Below are positions 50,289-59,590 of a stretch of 64,000 bases of DNA, one piece after another. The position numbers and the translations under genes were made by a program. Position 1 is the first letter of the stretch; the number at the start of each line of letters is the position of its first letter. The notes beneath the pieces are model-generated. The model had not been told where the DNA came from. It did not search any database and saw nothing but the letters and a program-made list of their open reading frames with translations. Source of the DNA: Catellatospora paridis (GTDB taxonomy: Bacteria; Actinomycetota; Actinomycetes; Mycobacteriales; Micromonosporaceae); contig NZ_WBZD01000044.1 in assembly GCF_009720365.1 (NCBI RefSeq), positions 1-64,000 of the forward strand. The letters run 5' to 3'.

Positions 50289-50924
50289 TCACTCGGTGGG
50301 GCTCGGGGTGGCCCCCAGCATCTGGCGCAGCTGCGCGAGCTCCGCCGTCTGGCTGGTCTTGACCTGCTCGGCGAGCTGCTTGGCCGACGGGTTGACGCCG
50401 TTGGCGAGCTCTGCCGTCGCCGAGGCGACCGCACCCTCGTGGTTGGGGATCAGCAGTTCCACGAACTTCTGGTCGAACTGCTCGCCGCTCAGGCTCTGCA
50501 GCTGGCTCAGCTCCTGTGCGGGCGGCATGGACGGCATGCCGGGCCCCATGGACGGCAGCGGCGGCAGCGCCGTGCCGGACGGCATCGCCGGGACCGGCAC
50601 GCCCCACTGGGTCAGCCAGGTGGTCAGCTGCTGGATCTGCGGCCCCTGCTCGGCCTCGATCTGCGTGGCCAGCTGCTTGACGCCGACCGCCTGAGCCCGT
50701 TCCACCCCCTGCTGGGCCAGCCACAACGCCTGCTGGCGCAGCGCGATCAACTGCTGGGCGAACATGATGTCGCTGTTGTTGAACTGGGCCGTCGGGCTGG
50801 CCTGCACGACCGGCGCGACCGGAGCGGCGGGCGGCGTCTGCGTCTGCGTCGTCGCGCAGCCGCCGAGCGCGACGCCGGCAGCCAGGACCGCGGTGACGAC
50901 AACCAGGGTACGAGCGGGATTCAT
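50289..50924 (-). CDS. DUF305-family lipoprotein (divergent)
   Basis: A 211-aa exported lipoprotein (lipobox LGGC at Cys23). A ferritin-like four-helix region follows: NNSDIMFAQQLIALRQQALWLA, a Met/Pro-rich central loop, FDQKFVELLIPNHEGAVASA. Typical DUF305 proteins have paired His (HHxxA); here one is lost and only the second His remains, so metal binding is doubtful. Confidence 0.85.
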   Translation of the reverse strand: MNPARTLVVVTAVLAAGVALGGCATTQTQTPPAAPVAPVVQASPTAQFNNSDIMFAQQLIALRQQALWLAQQGVERAQAVGVKQLATQIEAEQGPQIQQLTTWLTQWGVPVPAMPSGTALPPLPSMGPGMPSMPPAQELSQLQSLSGEQFDQKFVELLIPNHEGAVASATAELANGVNPSAKQLAEQVKTSQTAELAQLRQMLGATPSPTE

Positions 50925-51039
50925 GTGGTTCTCCGTTTCAGCAGCGAAAGCCCTTCAGTACCTTAAGTCCGGCAAGAGGTGCTTATTGGACGTTTCGCAA
51001 ACCTCGCCCTCTTGACCGGTCGCCGCGGGTAAGGCATCA

Positions 51040-51081
51040 TGGGAGCGCTTCCATCTTCTGATGTCTATGCGATAGACATCA
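51040..51081. promoter_or_regulatory. CebR-like box and adjacent palindrome upstream of LtrA gene
   Basis: TGGGAGCGCTTCCA (51040-51053) differs by one base from the CebR operator TGGGAGCGCTCCCA. It is followed after five bases by a palindrome with 10-bp arms TGATGTCTAT / ATAGACATCA (51059-51068 and 51072-51081) around GCG. These look like two regulator sites in the divergent DUF305-LtrA promoter region. No cellulose gene is adjacent. Confidence 0.55.
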
Positions 51082-51098
51082 CCCCTCCGGTGTGGACC

Positions 51099-51128
51099 GG
51101 GGCCCGGCGCCGCACAACGCCGGGCCCC
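51099..51128. terminator. GC hairpin in the LtrA leader
   Basis: GGGGCCCGGCG (51099-51109) and CGCCGGGCCCC (51118-51128) flank an 8-nt loop, about 55 bases before the LtrA ATG. Upstream of a gene rather than after one, it could be an attenuator or mRNA 5' structure. Confidence 0.45.
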
Positions 51129-51184
51129 GAGGGCTTCGCCAGTCCCGCCCGCGCCGCGTGATCCACCGGCGGTAGCCTGCGAAC

Positions 51185-52369
51185 ATGGCCGACGCGACAC
51201 GCAGTGCGCTGTACCGACCGATGATCTCGCGCTCGCCCGCCGAGCCGCATCGGGCCGCCACCCCACTGGAGCTGTTCTTCGACCTGTGTTTCGTGGTCGC
51301 GGTCGCCCAGGCAGCCGCCGGACTGCACCACGCGATCGCCGAGAACCATGTCGGGCACGGGGTGCTCGGCTTCCTGACCGTGTTCTTCGCGATCTGGTGG
51401 GCCTGGGTCAACTTCAGCTGGTTCGCCTCCGCGTACGACAACGACGACGTGGCATACCGGCTGACCACCCTGGTGCAGATCGCGGGCGCGCTGATCCTCG
51501 CCGCGGGTGTGCCCCGCGCCTTCGAGCACGACGACTGGAAGCTCATCACCCTCGGCTACGTGGTGATGCGGCTGGCCATGGTCACCCAGTGGCTGCGTGT
51601 ACGGCGCGACGACCCGCCCCGGCGCGCCACCGCGACGCGATTCGCCGTCGGCATCCTGCTCGTCCAGGTCGGCTGGGTGCTGCGGCTGCTGCTGCCGCCG
51701 GAGTGGGGCCTGATTTCGTTCTTCGTGCTGGTCGTGTGCGAGATGCTGGTGCCGCTGTGGGCCGAGCGCGGCAGGCCGACCCAGTGGCACCCGCACCACA
51801 TCGCCGAGCGCTACAGCCTGTTCACACTGATCGTGCTCGGCGAATCCGTGCTCGCCGCGACGGTGGCCATCGAGGCCGCGTCCGGCACCGGCTACACCGC
51901 TGCGCTGATCTGGCTGGCCGCGGCCGGGCTGGTCATCGTGTTCGCGATGTGGTGGCTCTACTTCGACCGCTCCGCACACGACCTGCTGACCTCGTTCGCC
52001 ACGGCCTTCCGCTGGGGGTACGGCCACTACTTCATCCTGGCCTCGGCCGCAGCGGTCGGGGCGGGGCTGGCGGTCGTCGCCGACTACGACACCCACACCG
52101 CGCACGTGTCGGGAGTGGTCGCGGCGTACGCCGTCGCCGTGCCGGTCGCCGTGTACCTGCTCAGCCTGTGGCTGCTGCAGATCTGCCCGCACCACCGCGG
52201 GCTGGTCGTGTACGCGTTCCCGGTCACCGTGGCCCTGGTGCTGCTGGCACCCTTCACGCCCGCGCCGATCCAGGTGATCGCCGTGCTGCTGGCGGCGCTG
52301 GTGTCCATCGTGGTGCTCGCGGGGCCCGGCCGACAGCGATCGCCCCGCCCGGTCCCCACCGAGCACTGA
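51185..52369 (+). CDS. Low-temperature-requirement protein A (LtrA) family membrane protein
   Basis: A 394-aa protein with about ten helices. PLELFFDLCFVVAVAQAA, WWAWVNFSWFASAYDNDDV and WHPHHIAERYSLFTLIVLGES are LtrA-family hallmarks. In Listeria the family is linked to growth at low temperature, but its biochemical role is unknown. Single gene. Confidence 0.93.
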   Translation: MADATRSALYRPMISRSPAEPHRAATPLELFFDLCFVVAVAQAAAGLHHAIAENHVGHGVLGFLTVFFAIWWAWVNFSWFASAYDNDDVAYRLTTLVQIAGALILAAGVPRAFEHDDWKLITLGYVVMRLAMVTQWLRVRRDDPPRRATATRFAVGILLVQVGWVLRLLLPPEWGLISFFVLVVCEMLVPLWAERGRPTQWHPHHIAERYSLFTLIVLGESVLAATVAIEAASGTGYTAALIWLAAAGLVIVFAMWWLYFDRSAHDLLTSFATAFRWGYGHYFILASAAAVGAGLAVVADYDTHTAHVSGVVAAYAVAVPVAVYLLSLWLLQICPHHRGLVVYAFPVTVALVLLAPFTPAPIQVIAVLLAALVSIVVLAGPGRQRSPRPVPTEH

Positions 52370-52389
52370 CGCGCGGCGCGCGGTGGCCG

Positions 52390-53178
52390 TCAGTGCGGGG
52401 ACCAGCCGAAGGCGGGGCGGCGGCGCTCGACGAAGGCGGCGATGCCCTCGGCGGCCTCGCCGGACTCGGCCATCTGGCGGTGCCAGTAGGACACCCGGGT
52501 GTCGTCGTGGTGGCCGTCGCCGGCCATCGTCACGATCTCCTTCGCGGCGACCTGGGTCAGCAGCGAACGGCCGGCCAGCGTCGCGGCGAACGAGGCGACC
52601 CGGTCGGCCAGCCGGTCCGCCGGGTGCAGTTCGTCGACCAGGCCCACCCGCAGCGCCCGGTCGGCGTCGATCAGCTCGGCGGAGTACAGCAGGTGCTTGG
52701 CCGCGGCAGGGCCGATCAGCGCGACCAGCCGCCGGGTGGTCGGCGCGGGGTAGACGATGCCCAGCCGCGCCGGGGTGACCCCGAAGCGGCTGCCTTCGGC
52801 GGCGAAACGCAGGTCGCAGGCGACCGCGAGCTGGCAGCCGCCGCCGACGCAGTCGCCTTCGATCCAGGCCAGCGTCGGTTTCGGAAACCGGGCCAGCCGC
52901 TCCTCGGCCAGCACCGCCAGGTTGCGGTCGCCGTCGGCGATCAGCCGGTCGACCTCGGTGATGTCGGCTCCGGCGCAGAAGGCGCCGCCCGCGCCGGTGA
53001 GCACCAGCACCCGCACGACCGCGTCGCCGGCCAGGTCGTCGAGCAGCTCCGGCAGCCGGGCCCACATGTCGTTGGTCATGGCGTTGCGCCGGGCCGGGTT
53101 GACGATCCGGATCGTCGCGACGTGCCCCGCCAGCTCAAGGTCCAGACGAGGCGGTACGGCGGCGGGCGGCTCGGTCAC
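52390..53178 (-). CDS. Enoyl-CoA hydratase/isomerase-family protein
   Basis: A crotonase-fold enzyme, 262 aa: TGAGGAFCAGADI (oxyanion hole), AWIEGDCVGGGCQLAVACDLR (second oxyanion loop), FGVTPARLGIVYP. The usual Glu of GxxxxEL is not clearly present at the first site, so the exact reaction (hydratase, isomerase or other) is open. GTG 53176-53178 is preceded by GAAAGG. Divergent from the Mth938-like gene. Confidence 0.9.
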   Translation of the reverse strand: MTEPPAAVPPRLDLELAGHVATIRIVNPARRNAMTNDMWARLPELLDDLAGDAVVRVLVLTGAGGAFCAGADITEVDRLIADGDRNLAVLAEERLARFPKPTLAWIEGDCVGGGCQLAVACDLRFAAEGSRFGVTPARLGIVYPAPTTRRLVALIGPAAAKHLLYSAELIDADRALRVGLVDELHPADRLADRVASFAATLAGRSLLTQVAAKEIVTMAGDGHHDDTRVSYWHRQMAESGEAAEGIAAFVERRRPAFGWSPH

Positions 53179-53224
53179 CTGGCGGCCTTTCTGCGGGTAG
53201 GGCGGGCGGGTGCATCGTGCCACA

Positions 53225-53608
53225 ATGCCGAACGTGGATGAGCGGAGATCGCCGAAGGTGCTGTCGCTGACGTGGGGCGAGATCGAGATCGAGGGCGTGG
53301 GCCGGGTCAAGGACGCGGCGCTGCACCCCGGCGGCGGCGGCGCGTGGGACTGGAACGTCACCGGCACCCGGCACTCCCCCGGCATCCAGCCCGCCGACGT
53401 CGAGCCGCTGCTCGCGGCGGGCGCGACCTCGGTGGTGCTGTCACGGGGCCAGCAACTGGTGCTGCAGGTGATGCCGGAGACCGAGGCCTATCTGACCGAA
53501 CGCGGCGTCGACGTGCACATCGCCGAGACCCGGGAGGCGGTGCGCGTCTACAACCTGCTGGCCGACGCGGGCGTACGGGTGGCCGCGCTACTGCACTCAA
53601 CCTGCTGA
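53225..53608 (+). CDS. Mth938-like domain protein (NDUFAF3-type fold)
   Basis: A 127-aa protein: LTWGEIEIEGVGRVKDAALHPGG, WDWNVTGTRHSPGIQPADVE, SVVLSRGQQLVLQVMPETE and a C-terminal LADAGVRVAALLHSTC. Matches the MTH938 fold, whose human relatives assist complex I assembly. The bacterial role is unknown. ATG at 53225. Confidence 0.85.
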   Translation: MPNVDERRSPKVLSLTWGEIEIEGVGRVKDAALHPGGGGAWDWNVTGTRHSPGIQPADVEPLLAAGATSVVLSRGQQLVLQVMPETEAYLTERGVDVHIAETREAVRVYNLLADAGVRVAALLHSTC

Positions 53609-53613
53609 CCCGC

Positions 53614-54408
53614 TCAGCCCATCGAGACGCGCGCCAGCCAGCCTGCCAGCAGGTCGCGGTCGCCGTGCACGTGGACCTGCGCGAAGTCGAGCGGCAGCCG
53701 GCGGTAGAGGATCAGTAGCAGCTCGGTCAGCGGCGCCTGCAGCGCGACGTCCGCCTTCTCGTGGCCGTGCCGCCAGGTGACGCCGTCCGGACCGAGCTCG
53801 ATGAGCCATTCGGCGTCCAGGCCCTCGACGGTGTCGGTGGCGTGCAGGTGGATGGTGCGCGGCGGGCCGAACAGCTCGGGCAGCTTCGTGAACACCCGCG
53901 TGCCCACCTGCGGATCGGTGGCCATCTCCAGGAGCTCGTCGACGGCGTCGGCGGCCAGGTCGGGCGCGATGGTGTAGCCCGCGCCGGTGGTCAGCGCCGC
54001 GTCCGCGCGGTGCACGAGGATGTCGCACGCGGCCCGGCGGGCCCAGAAGGTCAGCGTCTGCAGCAGACCGAAGATCTCGGCGACGTCCTGCGCATCGCGT
54101 TCCCGCAGGGTCCGGGTGTACGCATCCGCGCCGTCCTGCATCCACGTGGTCAGCGTGTCCGGGTCGTCGGTGTCGGGCACCCCGGCGCGCGTAGGGTCGC
54201 CGATCGCGGGGCGCGGGCCCGGCTCGCCGCGCACGGCGGCGTCGGTCATGTGAACATTGCCGCCGACATGGCGGACCAGGTCGGCCAGGGTCCAGTCCGG
54301 GCAGGTCGGCACCTTGGCGCTCAGGTCGTCGCCGGGCAGCACCTCGCGCAGCAGCGCGGTCTGGGCGGACACCTCGTCGCAGTACCGGTCATAGGTCAGC
54401 CGTGCCAT
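53614..54408 (-). CDS. Maleylpyruvate-isomerase-family (mycothiol-dependent, DinB-fold) protein
   Basis: A 264-aa protein with the MDMPI N-terminal helical bundle: YDRYCDEVSAQTALLREVL, VPTCPDWTLADLVRHVGG (His ligand), RRAACDILVHRADAAL (two further His/Asp), and a C-terminal SCP2-like domain ending HGDRDLLAGWLARVS. Members use mycothiol, which fits an actinobacterium. Substrate unknown. Confidence 0.9.
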   Translation of the reverse strand: MARLTYDRYCDEVSAQTALLREVLPGDDLSAKVPTCPDWTLADLVRHVGGNVHMTDAAVRGEPGPRPAIGDPTRAGVPDTDDPDTLTTWMQDGADAYTRTLRERDAQDVAEIFGLLQTLTFWARRAACDILVHRADAALTTGAGYTIAPDLAADAVDELLEMATDPQVGTRVFTKLPELFGPPRTIHLHATDTVEGLDAEWLIELGPDGVTWRHGHEKADVALQAPLTELLLILYRRLPLDFAQVHVHGDRDLLAGWLARVSMG

Positions 54409-54486
54409 CTGCCTACCCTATCCCGGTTTGCACGTCATTCGACCGGCCGCGCCTCGCGAGTGGACGGCACGTCGCCCGCGGAACAC

Positions 54487-54517
54487 CCGAGGGACGGGCG
54501 TGACGCCCGTCCCTCGG
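54487..54517. terminator. Perfect 14-bp hairpin downstream of the cold-shock gene
   Basis: CCGAGGGACGGGCG (54487-54500) and its exact complement (54504-54517) flank a TGA loop, 12 bases past the cold-shock stop. CTTTAT follows on the plus side. A very stable terminator. Confidence 0.8.
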
Positions 54518-54529
54518 CTTTATGCGTAC

Positions 54530-54733
54530 TCAGACCTTGCGGATGTTTGCGGCCTGCGGGCCCTTCTGGCCCTGGGTGATCTCGAACTCGACCCGCTGGT
54601 TCTCGTCGAGGCTCCGGTAGCCGTTGGACTGGATCGCGGAGAAGTGCGCGAACACGTCCGCTCCGCCGCCGTCCGGGGTGATGAAGCCGAAGCCCTTTTC
54701 CGCGTTGAACCACTTCACGGTGCCGACAGCCAT
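54530..54733 (-). CDS. Cold-shock-domain RNA-binding protein
   Basis: A 67-aa RNA chaperone with RNP1 KGFGFIT (residues 13-19) and RNP2-type VFAHFSA (27-33), the standard CspA fold. [15 protein letters not shown] is canonical. The ATG is preceded by AAGGAGT. It is a monocistron ended by a strong hairpin. Confidence 0.96.
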   Translation of the reverse strand: MAVGTVKWFNAEKGFGFITPDGGGADVFAHFSAIQSNGYRSLDENQRVEFEITQGQKGPQAANIRKV

Positions 54734-54860
54734 GTCAGATACTCCTTGGTGAGGCTGCGAGTCCACTCCGTGTGAACTCTTCGCCTCCCGCACCGCGCCA
54801 ATGCGGACAGCGCCCGGGTCGTTTCGCGGGCGCTTCGGTATACGGGAGGACGAGGTTATA
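54734..54860 (-). promoter_or_regulatory. Cold-shock gene leader and putative -10 box
   Basis: On the minus strand TATAAC (54855-54860) resembles a -10 box; the -35 is not clear. If used, the 5' leader would be about 115 bases, in line with the long structured leaders of cold-shock mRNAs (inference). Confidence 0.35.
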
Positions 54861-54971
54861 ACTCGGGGAATGTAACACGCATGCGCACCCGAACTACGCC
54901 AATGGACGCCGTGTCGCACGGTCGTGGACGGTCCCGGTGACGGTGTCGAGTTACCGTCGGGCGCGGGGCGG

Positions 54972-56507
54972 TCAGGCGGGGCGGAGGGCGCGTTTCTCGC
55001 GATAAAGCTCCTCGTCGGCGGCCCGGACCACGGCGTCGAGGTCGCCACCCGCAGGCAGCGCCGCCCAGCCCATGCTCATGCCCACCGGGGTGCCGGGCAC
55101 CAGCGCGTCCCAGTCCTCCCCCACCACCGACGCGGTGATGCGCCCGCCGACCTCACGTGCCTCGGCAAGCCCGGTCTCCGGCAGCAGGACCATGAACTCG
55201 TCGCCGCCGAACCGGGCGGGCAGATCCTGGCCGCGGACGCTCTGCGCGAGCAGCCCGGCGATCCGCTGCAGCACCAGGTCGCCGGAGCTGTGGCCGTGGG
55301 TGTCGTTGACGGCCTTGAACCCGTCCAGGTCGATCAGGCCGACGGCCGCGTCCGCGCCACGGGCCGCCAGCTCGGCGGCGAACGCGGTGATCCGCCGCCG
55401 GTTGGGCAGGCCGGTCAGCGGGTCGCTCATCGCCGCGTCGGCGTGCTCCTGGGCGATCTGGCGCAGCCGGTCCTGGTCGAGGCGGGCGTTGACGCTGTCG
55501 ATGTAGCGGTCCCGCAGCGTGCCGTCGTCACGGGTGATGATGCGCAGCATGGCCCGTTCGGCCTCGACCGCGCCCGCGTGGTCGCCGATGCGCGACAGCG
55601 CGATCGAGCGCAGCCGGTGCGGTTCGGCCTCGCCGAGCCAGCTCCCGGACGCCGCCGGCTCGCCGAGCAGGCGCAGCGCGTCGTCGGGACGGTCCTCGGC
55701 GATCGCCTCGCACACCTCGGTCAGGTACACGACCTGCGAGAACGACCGGTCCGGGCTGTCCGGAGTGGTGCCGCCGGGCACCGGCTCGCCGCCCGCGGAG
55801 CGGTGGCCGAACACGGCCAGCCGGGCCGCGGCATAACGCAGGTAGGTGCGGTCGGACACGGTCAGGTCCGGCTCGGCCGTACGGCCGAACGTCACGACCT
55901 CCCACAGCTCGCGTACGCAGTCCTCGGACATACCCTGGTGGTCGCGCGCCACCGCCGAGCGCACCAGCGTCTCCAGGCAGGCGCAGTTCGCCTCGGCGAT
56001 GCCCGCGGCCACGCACACGCGCCGCCCCGCCCGCATCGCGTCGACCGCCTTGGCGTGGAAACCCATCGCCGAGTACGTCACCGACATGTCGTGCCAGGTG
56101 CTCACCGCCGCCTGGTTCGCCTCGGTCATGCCGCGCAGCACCCGCTCGGCCTGCACCAGGTTGCTGACCGCGGTGCTCATGGACCCGTCGGCGAACGCCG
56201 CGTACGCGGCGAGCACGTGGTATTCGCCGGACAGCCGCGGGCTGTGGCCCGCCTGCCGCAGCAGCTCGGCGATCCGGTCCAGCAGCGGTGCGGGGCGCGC
56301 GGCGCCACCCTGGTTGAGCAGGCCCGCGACCTTCTCGATGAGGGCCTGGGCGACCCGCAGCGGATCACCGGACTCGGCGACGATGTGGTCGGCGAGCGCG
56401 ATGGCGTCAGCCGACCGGCCCGCCACCAGCAGGTCGCGGAACGTCACCCATTCCGCGGCCAGCTGCTCGCCGTGCGCGCGTGTGGGTGGATCGTCTCGCC
56501 TAGCCAC
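54972..56507 (-). CDS. GGDEF-domain diguanylate cyclase with N-terminal TPR-like region
   Basis: Makes cyclic di-GMP. The 511-aa protein has about 340 residues of helical repeats (TPR-like sensor or scaffold, no membrane segments), then a GGDEF domain: [33 protein letters not shown] and the intact signature [12 protein letters not shown]. All catalytic residues are present; no inhibitory RxxD is visible just before the signature. GTG start at 56505-56507. Confidence 0.93.
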   Translation of the reverse strand: MARRDDPPTRAHGEQLAAEWVTFRDLLVAGRSADAIALADHIVAESGDPLRVAQALIEKVAGLLNQGGAARPAPLLDRIAELLRQAGHSPRLSGEYHVLAAYAAFADGSMSTAVSNLVQAERVLRGMTEANQAAVSTWHDMSVTYSAMGFHAKAVDAMRAGRRVCVAAGIAEANCACLETLVRSAVARDHQGMSEDCVRELWEVVTFGRTAEPDLTVSDRTYLRYAAARLAVFGHRSAGGEPVPGGTTPDSPDRSFSQVVYLTEVCEAIAEDRPDDALRLLGEPAASGSWLGEAEPHRLRSIALSRIGDHAGAVEAERAMLRIITRDDGTLRDRYIDSVNARLDQDRLRQIAQEHADAAMSDPLTGLPNRRRITAFAAELAARGADAAVGLIDLDGFKAVNDTHGHSSGDLVLQRIAGLLAQSVRGQDLPARFGGDEFMVLLPETGLAEAREVGGRITASVVGEDWDALVPGTPVGMSMGWAALPAGGDLDAVVRAADEELYREKRALRPA

Positions 56508-56613
56508 ACCTCATTCCACCTTCTTCAGCCACCGCCCGACGGTGATTCCCCGTTCGGCGTCCCGGCGACACCGGGGCCGCGCGGCGCCTGACGGCAGCCG
56601 CGCGGCCCGGCGG

Positions 56614-58185
56614 TCAGTCCAGCACCGCTACCGGGGCGTCGGCGGTCGCGACCCCGGCGGGGAGATCCACAGTACGCCGGGGTCCGGTGAACCACTTCCG
56701 CGCGGACACGATCCACCACACCCCGATCAGCAGCATCACCGTACCGACTGCGATCGGCGCGTAGTTCACCGCGGACCAGTCGAACTCGTCGCTGAACGGC
56801 ACCCCGGCCGGCACGGTCGGCAGGATGAAGTACACCGAGATCACGATGATCTCGATGGACGCGATCCAGCCCAGCACCTTGTAGCGCCTGCCCAGCGTCC
56901 ACGGGCCCGGCTCGAAGCTGTCGCCGGCCTTCAGCCGGAGCATGATCGGGATGAGGAAGGCCAGGTAGAGCCCGATCACGGCGACCGAGACGACCGCGTA
57001 GAAGGCGATCGGGGCGCCGTTCTTCTGGTACAGCGCGGGCAGGGTGAGCAGGCCGCCCGCCACGCACCCGGCCACCACGGCCCAGACCGGGGTGCCGTTG
57101 CGGTCCAGCCGGGTCCACAGCCGCCAGCCGGGCACCGCGCCGTCACGGCTGAACGCGTACATCATCCGCGACATGGACGTCACGCAGCTCATGCCGCAGA
57201 AGAACTGGCCGACCACGGAGATGATGATCACGACTTTGAAGAAGCCGGACGACAGCGCGCCCTGCAGCAGCACCCCGACGAAGCCGTAGCCGTCGGTGAC
57301 CGCGCCCGCGTCCTGCACCGCGAACAGCAGCGCCAGCAGCAGGATCCAGCCGCCGATCGCGGAGTAGAAGATGGACCGCCACAGCGCCTTGGCCGCATTC
57401 AGCGCCGCCCCGCGGGTCTCCTCCGCCACGTGCGCGCAGGCGTCGAACCCGGTGATGGTGTACTGCGTGAGCAGCCCGCCCAGCGGCAGCACGTAGAGCC
57501 AGAAGCCGAGGCCTGAGGTGCTGCCGCCGTTGAAGCCGTTGCCGTTGATCGTCTCGGTGAAGACGAAGGACGGGCTCTGGTGGCTGGTCGGCACCACGAT
57601 CAGGATGGCCACGATGACGGCCGCGCCGAACACGTGCCACCAGACCGAGATGTCCTGCAGCCGGTTGATGATCCGGGCACCGAAGATGTTGATCAGCGCG
57701 TGCAGCGCCAGGATGCCCAGGAACAGGTAGAACGCCTGGGTGAAGGTGCCCGCCCAGCCCGGCACGGTGTTGGCCAGCACCAGGTTGAGGAAGGTGGCGC
57801 AGCCGTAGTCGACCGACGCGGTCACCGCGACCAGCCCGATCAGGTTGAACCAGCCGGTGAACCAGCCGTGCACCGGCCGGCCCAGCTTCGCCGCCCACCA
57901 GTAGATGCCGCCCGCGGTCGGATACGCCGAGACCAGCTCGGACAGGCACAGCCCGATGATCAGGATGAACGCGGAGATGATCGGCCAGCCCCAGGAGATG
58001 GCGATCGGGCCGCCGTTCATCCAGGCCTGGCCGAACGTGGTGAAGCAGCCGGCCAGGATCGAGATGATCGAGAACGAGATGGCGAAGTTGGAGAAGCCGC
58101 TCCACCCACGGTGCAGTTCCTGCTTGTAGCCGAGTTCGGCGAGTCGTGCGGTGTCGCTGTCGGTTGTCTGCGCGGGATCACTCAT
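56614..58185 (-). CDS. APC-superfamily amino acid/nucleobase permease
   Basis: A 523-aa transporter with about twelve helices: GYKQELHRGWSGFSNFAISFSIISIL (helix 1) and SEL-VSAYPTAGGIYWWAAKLG are AAT/GABA permease-type motifs. ATG 58183-58185 has AAGGGG upstream. It lies divergent from a nitrilase-dihydropyrimidinase operon, so it may import hydantoins, pyrimidines or beta-amino acids (inference). Confidence 0.92.
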   Translation of the reverse strand: MSDPAQTTDSDTARLAELGYKQELHRGWSGFSNFAISFSIISILAGCFTTFGQAWMNGGPIAISWGWPIISAFILIIGLCLSELVSAYPTAGGIYWWAAKLGRPVHGWFTGWFNLIGLVAVTASVDYGCATFLNLVLANTVPGWAGTFTQAFYLFLGILALHALINIFGARIINRLQDISVWWHVFGAAVIVAILIVVPTSHQSPSFVFTETINGNGFNGGSTSGLGFWLYVLPLGGLLTQYTITGFDACAHVAEETRGAALNAAKALWRSIFYSAIGGWILLLALLFAVQDAGAVTDGYGFVGVLLQGALSSGFFKVVIIISVVGQFFCGMSCVTSMSRMMYAFSRDGAVPGWRLWTRLDRNGTPVWAVVAGCVAGGLLTLPALYQKNGAPIAFYAVVSVAVIGLYLAFLIPIMLRLKAGDSFEPGPWTLGRRYKVLGWIASIEIIVISVYFILPTVPAGVPFSDEFDWSAVNYAPIAVGTVMLLIGVWWIVSARKWFTGPRRTVDLPAGVATADAPVAVLD

Positions 58186-58265
58186 GGCTGCCCCTTCTGG
58201 CGCTCGACGATGCACGAGTGTCCAGCGCCACAGAGACATATGGCAATACTCCATTGAGCCGATCG

Positions 58266-58535
58266 CTACACTGCGCCGATCATGATCAGGTTGTAGTACT
58301 CGATGATCTTGTAGCCGAAGAAGAATGCGATCACGACGGCCAGCAGCCACGCCACGACGGCGTACGTGCGCGGGAAGCGCAGCGACACCCGGGGCCGGTC
58401 GCGCACCGCCCGAAAGACGCCGCCGAACCACCATCGCCTGCCCAGCCATTGGGAGACCCGCCAGTACAGCGTGGTGCGCGCGGGTTCGGCGTCCTTGCGC
58501 ATCCACTCGGGCAGCGATGAGCTTTCTCGACTCAT
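58266..58535 (-). CDS. Small membrane protein of unknown function
   Basis: An 89-aa protein with a charged N-terminal half (WMRKDAEPARTTLYWRVSQW), an Arg/Trp-rich amphipathic segment and one transmembrane helix near the C-terminus (YAVVAWLLAVVIAFFFGYKII). It lies upstream of the permease in the same direction with an 80-base gap, so it may be an accessory subunit. Not recognised. Start ATG 58533-58535. Confidence 0.7.
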   Translation of the reverse strand: MSRESSSLPEWMRKDAEPARTTLYWRVSQWLGRRWWFGGVFRAVRDRPRVSLRFPRTYAVVAWLLAVVIAFFFGYKIIEYYNLIMIGAV

Positions 58536-58739
58536 GGCGCGACATTCTTCCGGCACCGGCCGCCGCCCGCAGCCCCATTACGCGCCACCTGCACTTTCGC
58601 CGGGCGACCCGGACAGCGCCCGCAGGACTTCGCGGCATTCGCGCAGATTATGCTTGCTTATCCGGCACGTCGGGGCACACCGGCACACTTCGCCTGGTTA
58701 CCTGGAGTACCGGCTCAACAGGCTCGCAGGAGGTGCCGC

Positions 58740-59579
58740 ATGTCGCGCGTGATCCGTGCCGCGCTGGTCCAGACGACCTGGACCGGTGACAAGGAATCCA
58801 TGATCAAGGCCCATGAGGAGTACGCGCGCCAGGCCGCCGCGCAGGGCGCGAAGGTGATCTGTTTCCAGGAGCTGTTCTACGGCCCCTATTTCTGCCAGGT
58901 CCAGGACGCGCAGTACTACTCCTACGCCGAGTCGATCCCCGGTCCGACGACGGAGCGGTTCCAGGCGCTGGCTCGTGAGCTGGGCATGGTGATGGTGCTG
59001 CCGATGTACGAGCAGGAGCAGCCCGGCGTGCTGTACAACACGGCGGCGGTCGTCGACGCCGACGGCGCCTACCTGGGCAAGTACCGCAAGACCCATATTC
59101 CGCAGGTGAAGGGGTTCTGGGAGAAGTTCTACTTCCGGCCGGGCAACCTCGGCTACCCGGTGTTCGACACCGCGGTGGGCAAGGTCGGGGTGTACATCTG
59201 CTACGACCGGCACTTCCCGGAAGGCTGGCGGGCGCTGGGGCTCAACGGAGCGCAGATCGTGTTCAACCCGTCGGCGACCAGCCGGGGTCTGTCGTCCTAC
59301 CTGTGGCAACTGGAACAGCCGGCCTCGGCGGTGGCCAACGAGTACTTCATCGGGGCGATCAACCGGGTCGGCATCGAGGACCTGGGCGACGACGACTTCT
59401 ACGGCACCTCCTACTTCGTCGATCCCGAGGGAGCGTTTGTCGGCGACACGGCCGACGCGCACCAGCCGGAGTTGCTCGTACGAGACCTGGACCTGGGCCT
59501 GCTGGAGACGGTGCGCGACCGCTGGCAGTTCTACCGCGACCGCCGCCCCGACGCCTACGGCCCGCTGACCCAGGACTGA
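58740..59579 (+). CDS. Nitrilase-superfamily amidohydrolase (beta-ureidopropionase-like)
   Basis: Hydrolyses N-carbamoyl-beta-alanine or N-carbamoyl amino acids. 279 aa. The catalytic triad is Glu44 (CFQELFYGPYF), Lys117 (GKYRKTHIPQ) and Cys154 (VGVYICYDRHFPEGWR). The GFWEKFYFRPG segment fits carbamoyl-substrate enzymes. AGGAGGT precedes the ATG. It is followed by a dihydropyrimidinase, giving steps two and three of reductive pyrimidine catabolism. Confidence 0.93.
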   Translation: MSRVIRAALVQTTWTGDKESMIKAHEEYARQAAAQGAKVICFQELFYGPYFCQVQDAQYYSYAESIPGPTTERFQALARELGMVMVLPMYEQEQPGVLYNTAAVVDADGAYLGKYRKTHIPQVKGFWEKFYFRPGNLGYPVFDTAVGKVGVYICYDRHFPEGWRALGLNGAQIVFNPSATSRGLSSYLWQLEQPASAVANEYFIGAINRVGIEDLGDDDFYGTSYFVDPEGAFVGDTADAHQPELLVRDLDLGLLETVRDRWQFYRDRRPDAYGPLTQD

Positions 59580-59590
59580 GGAGGCACGGC

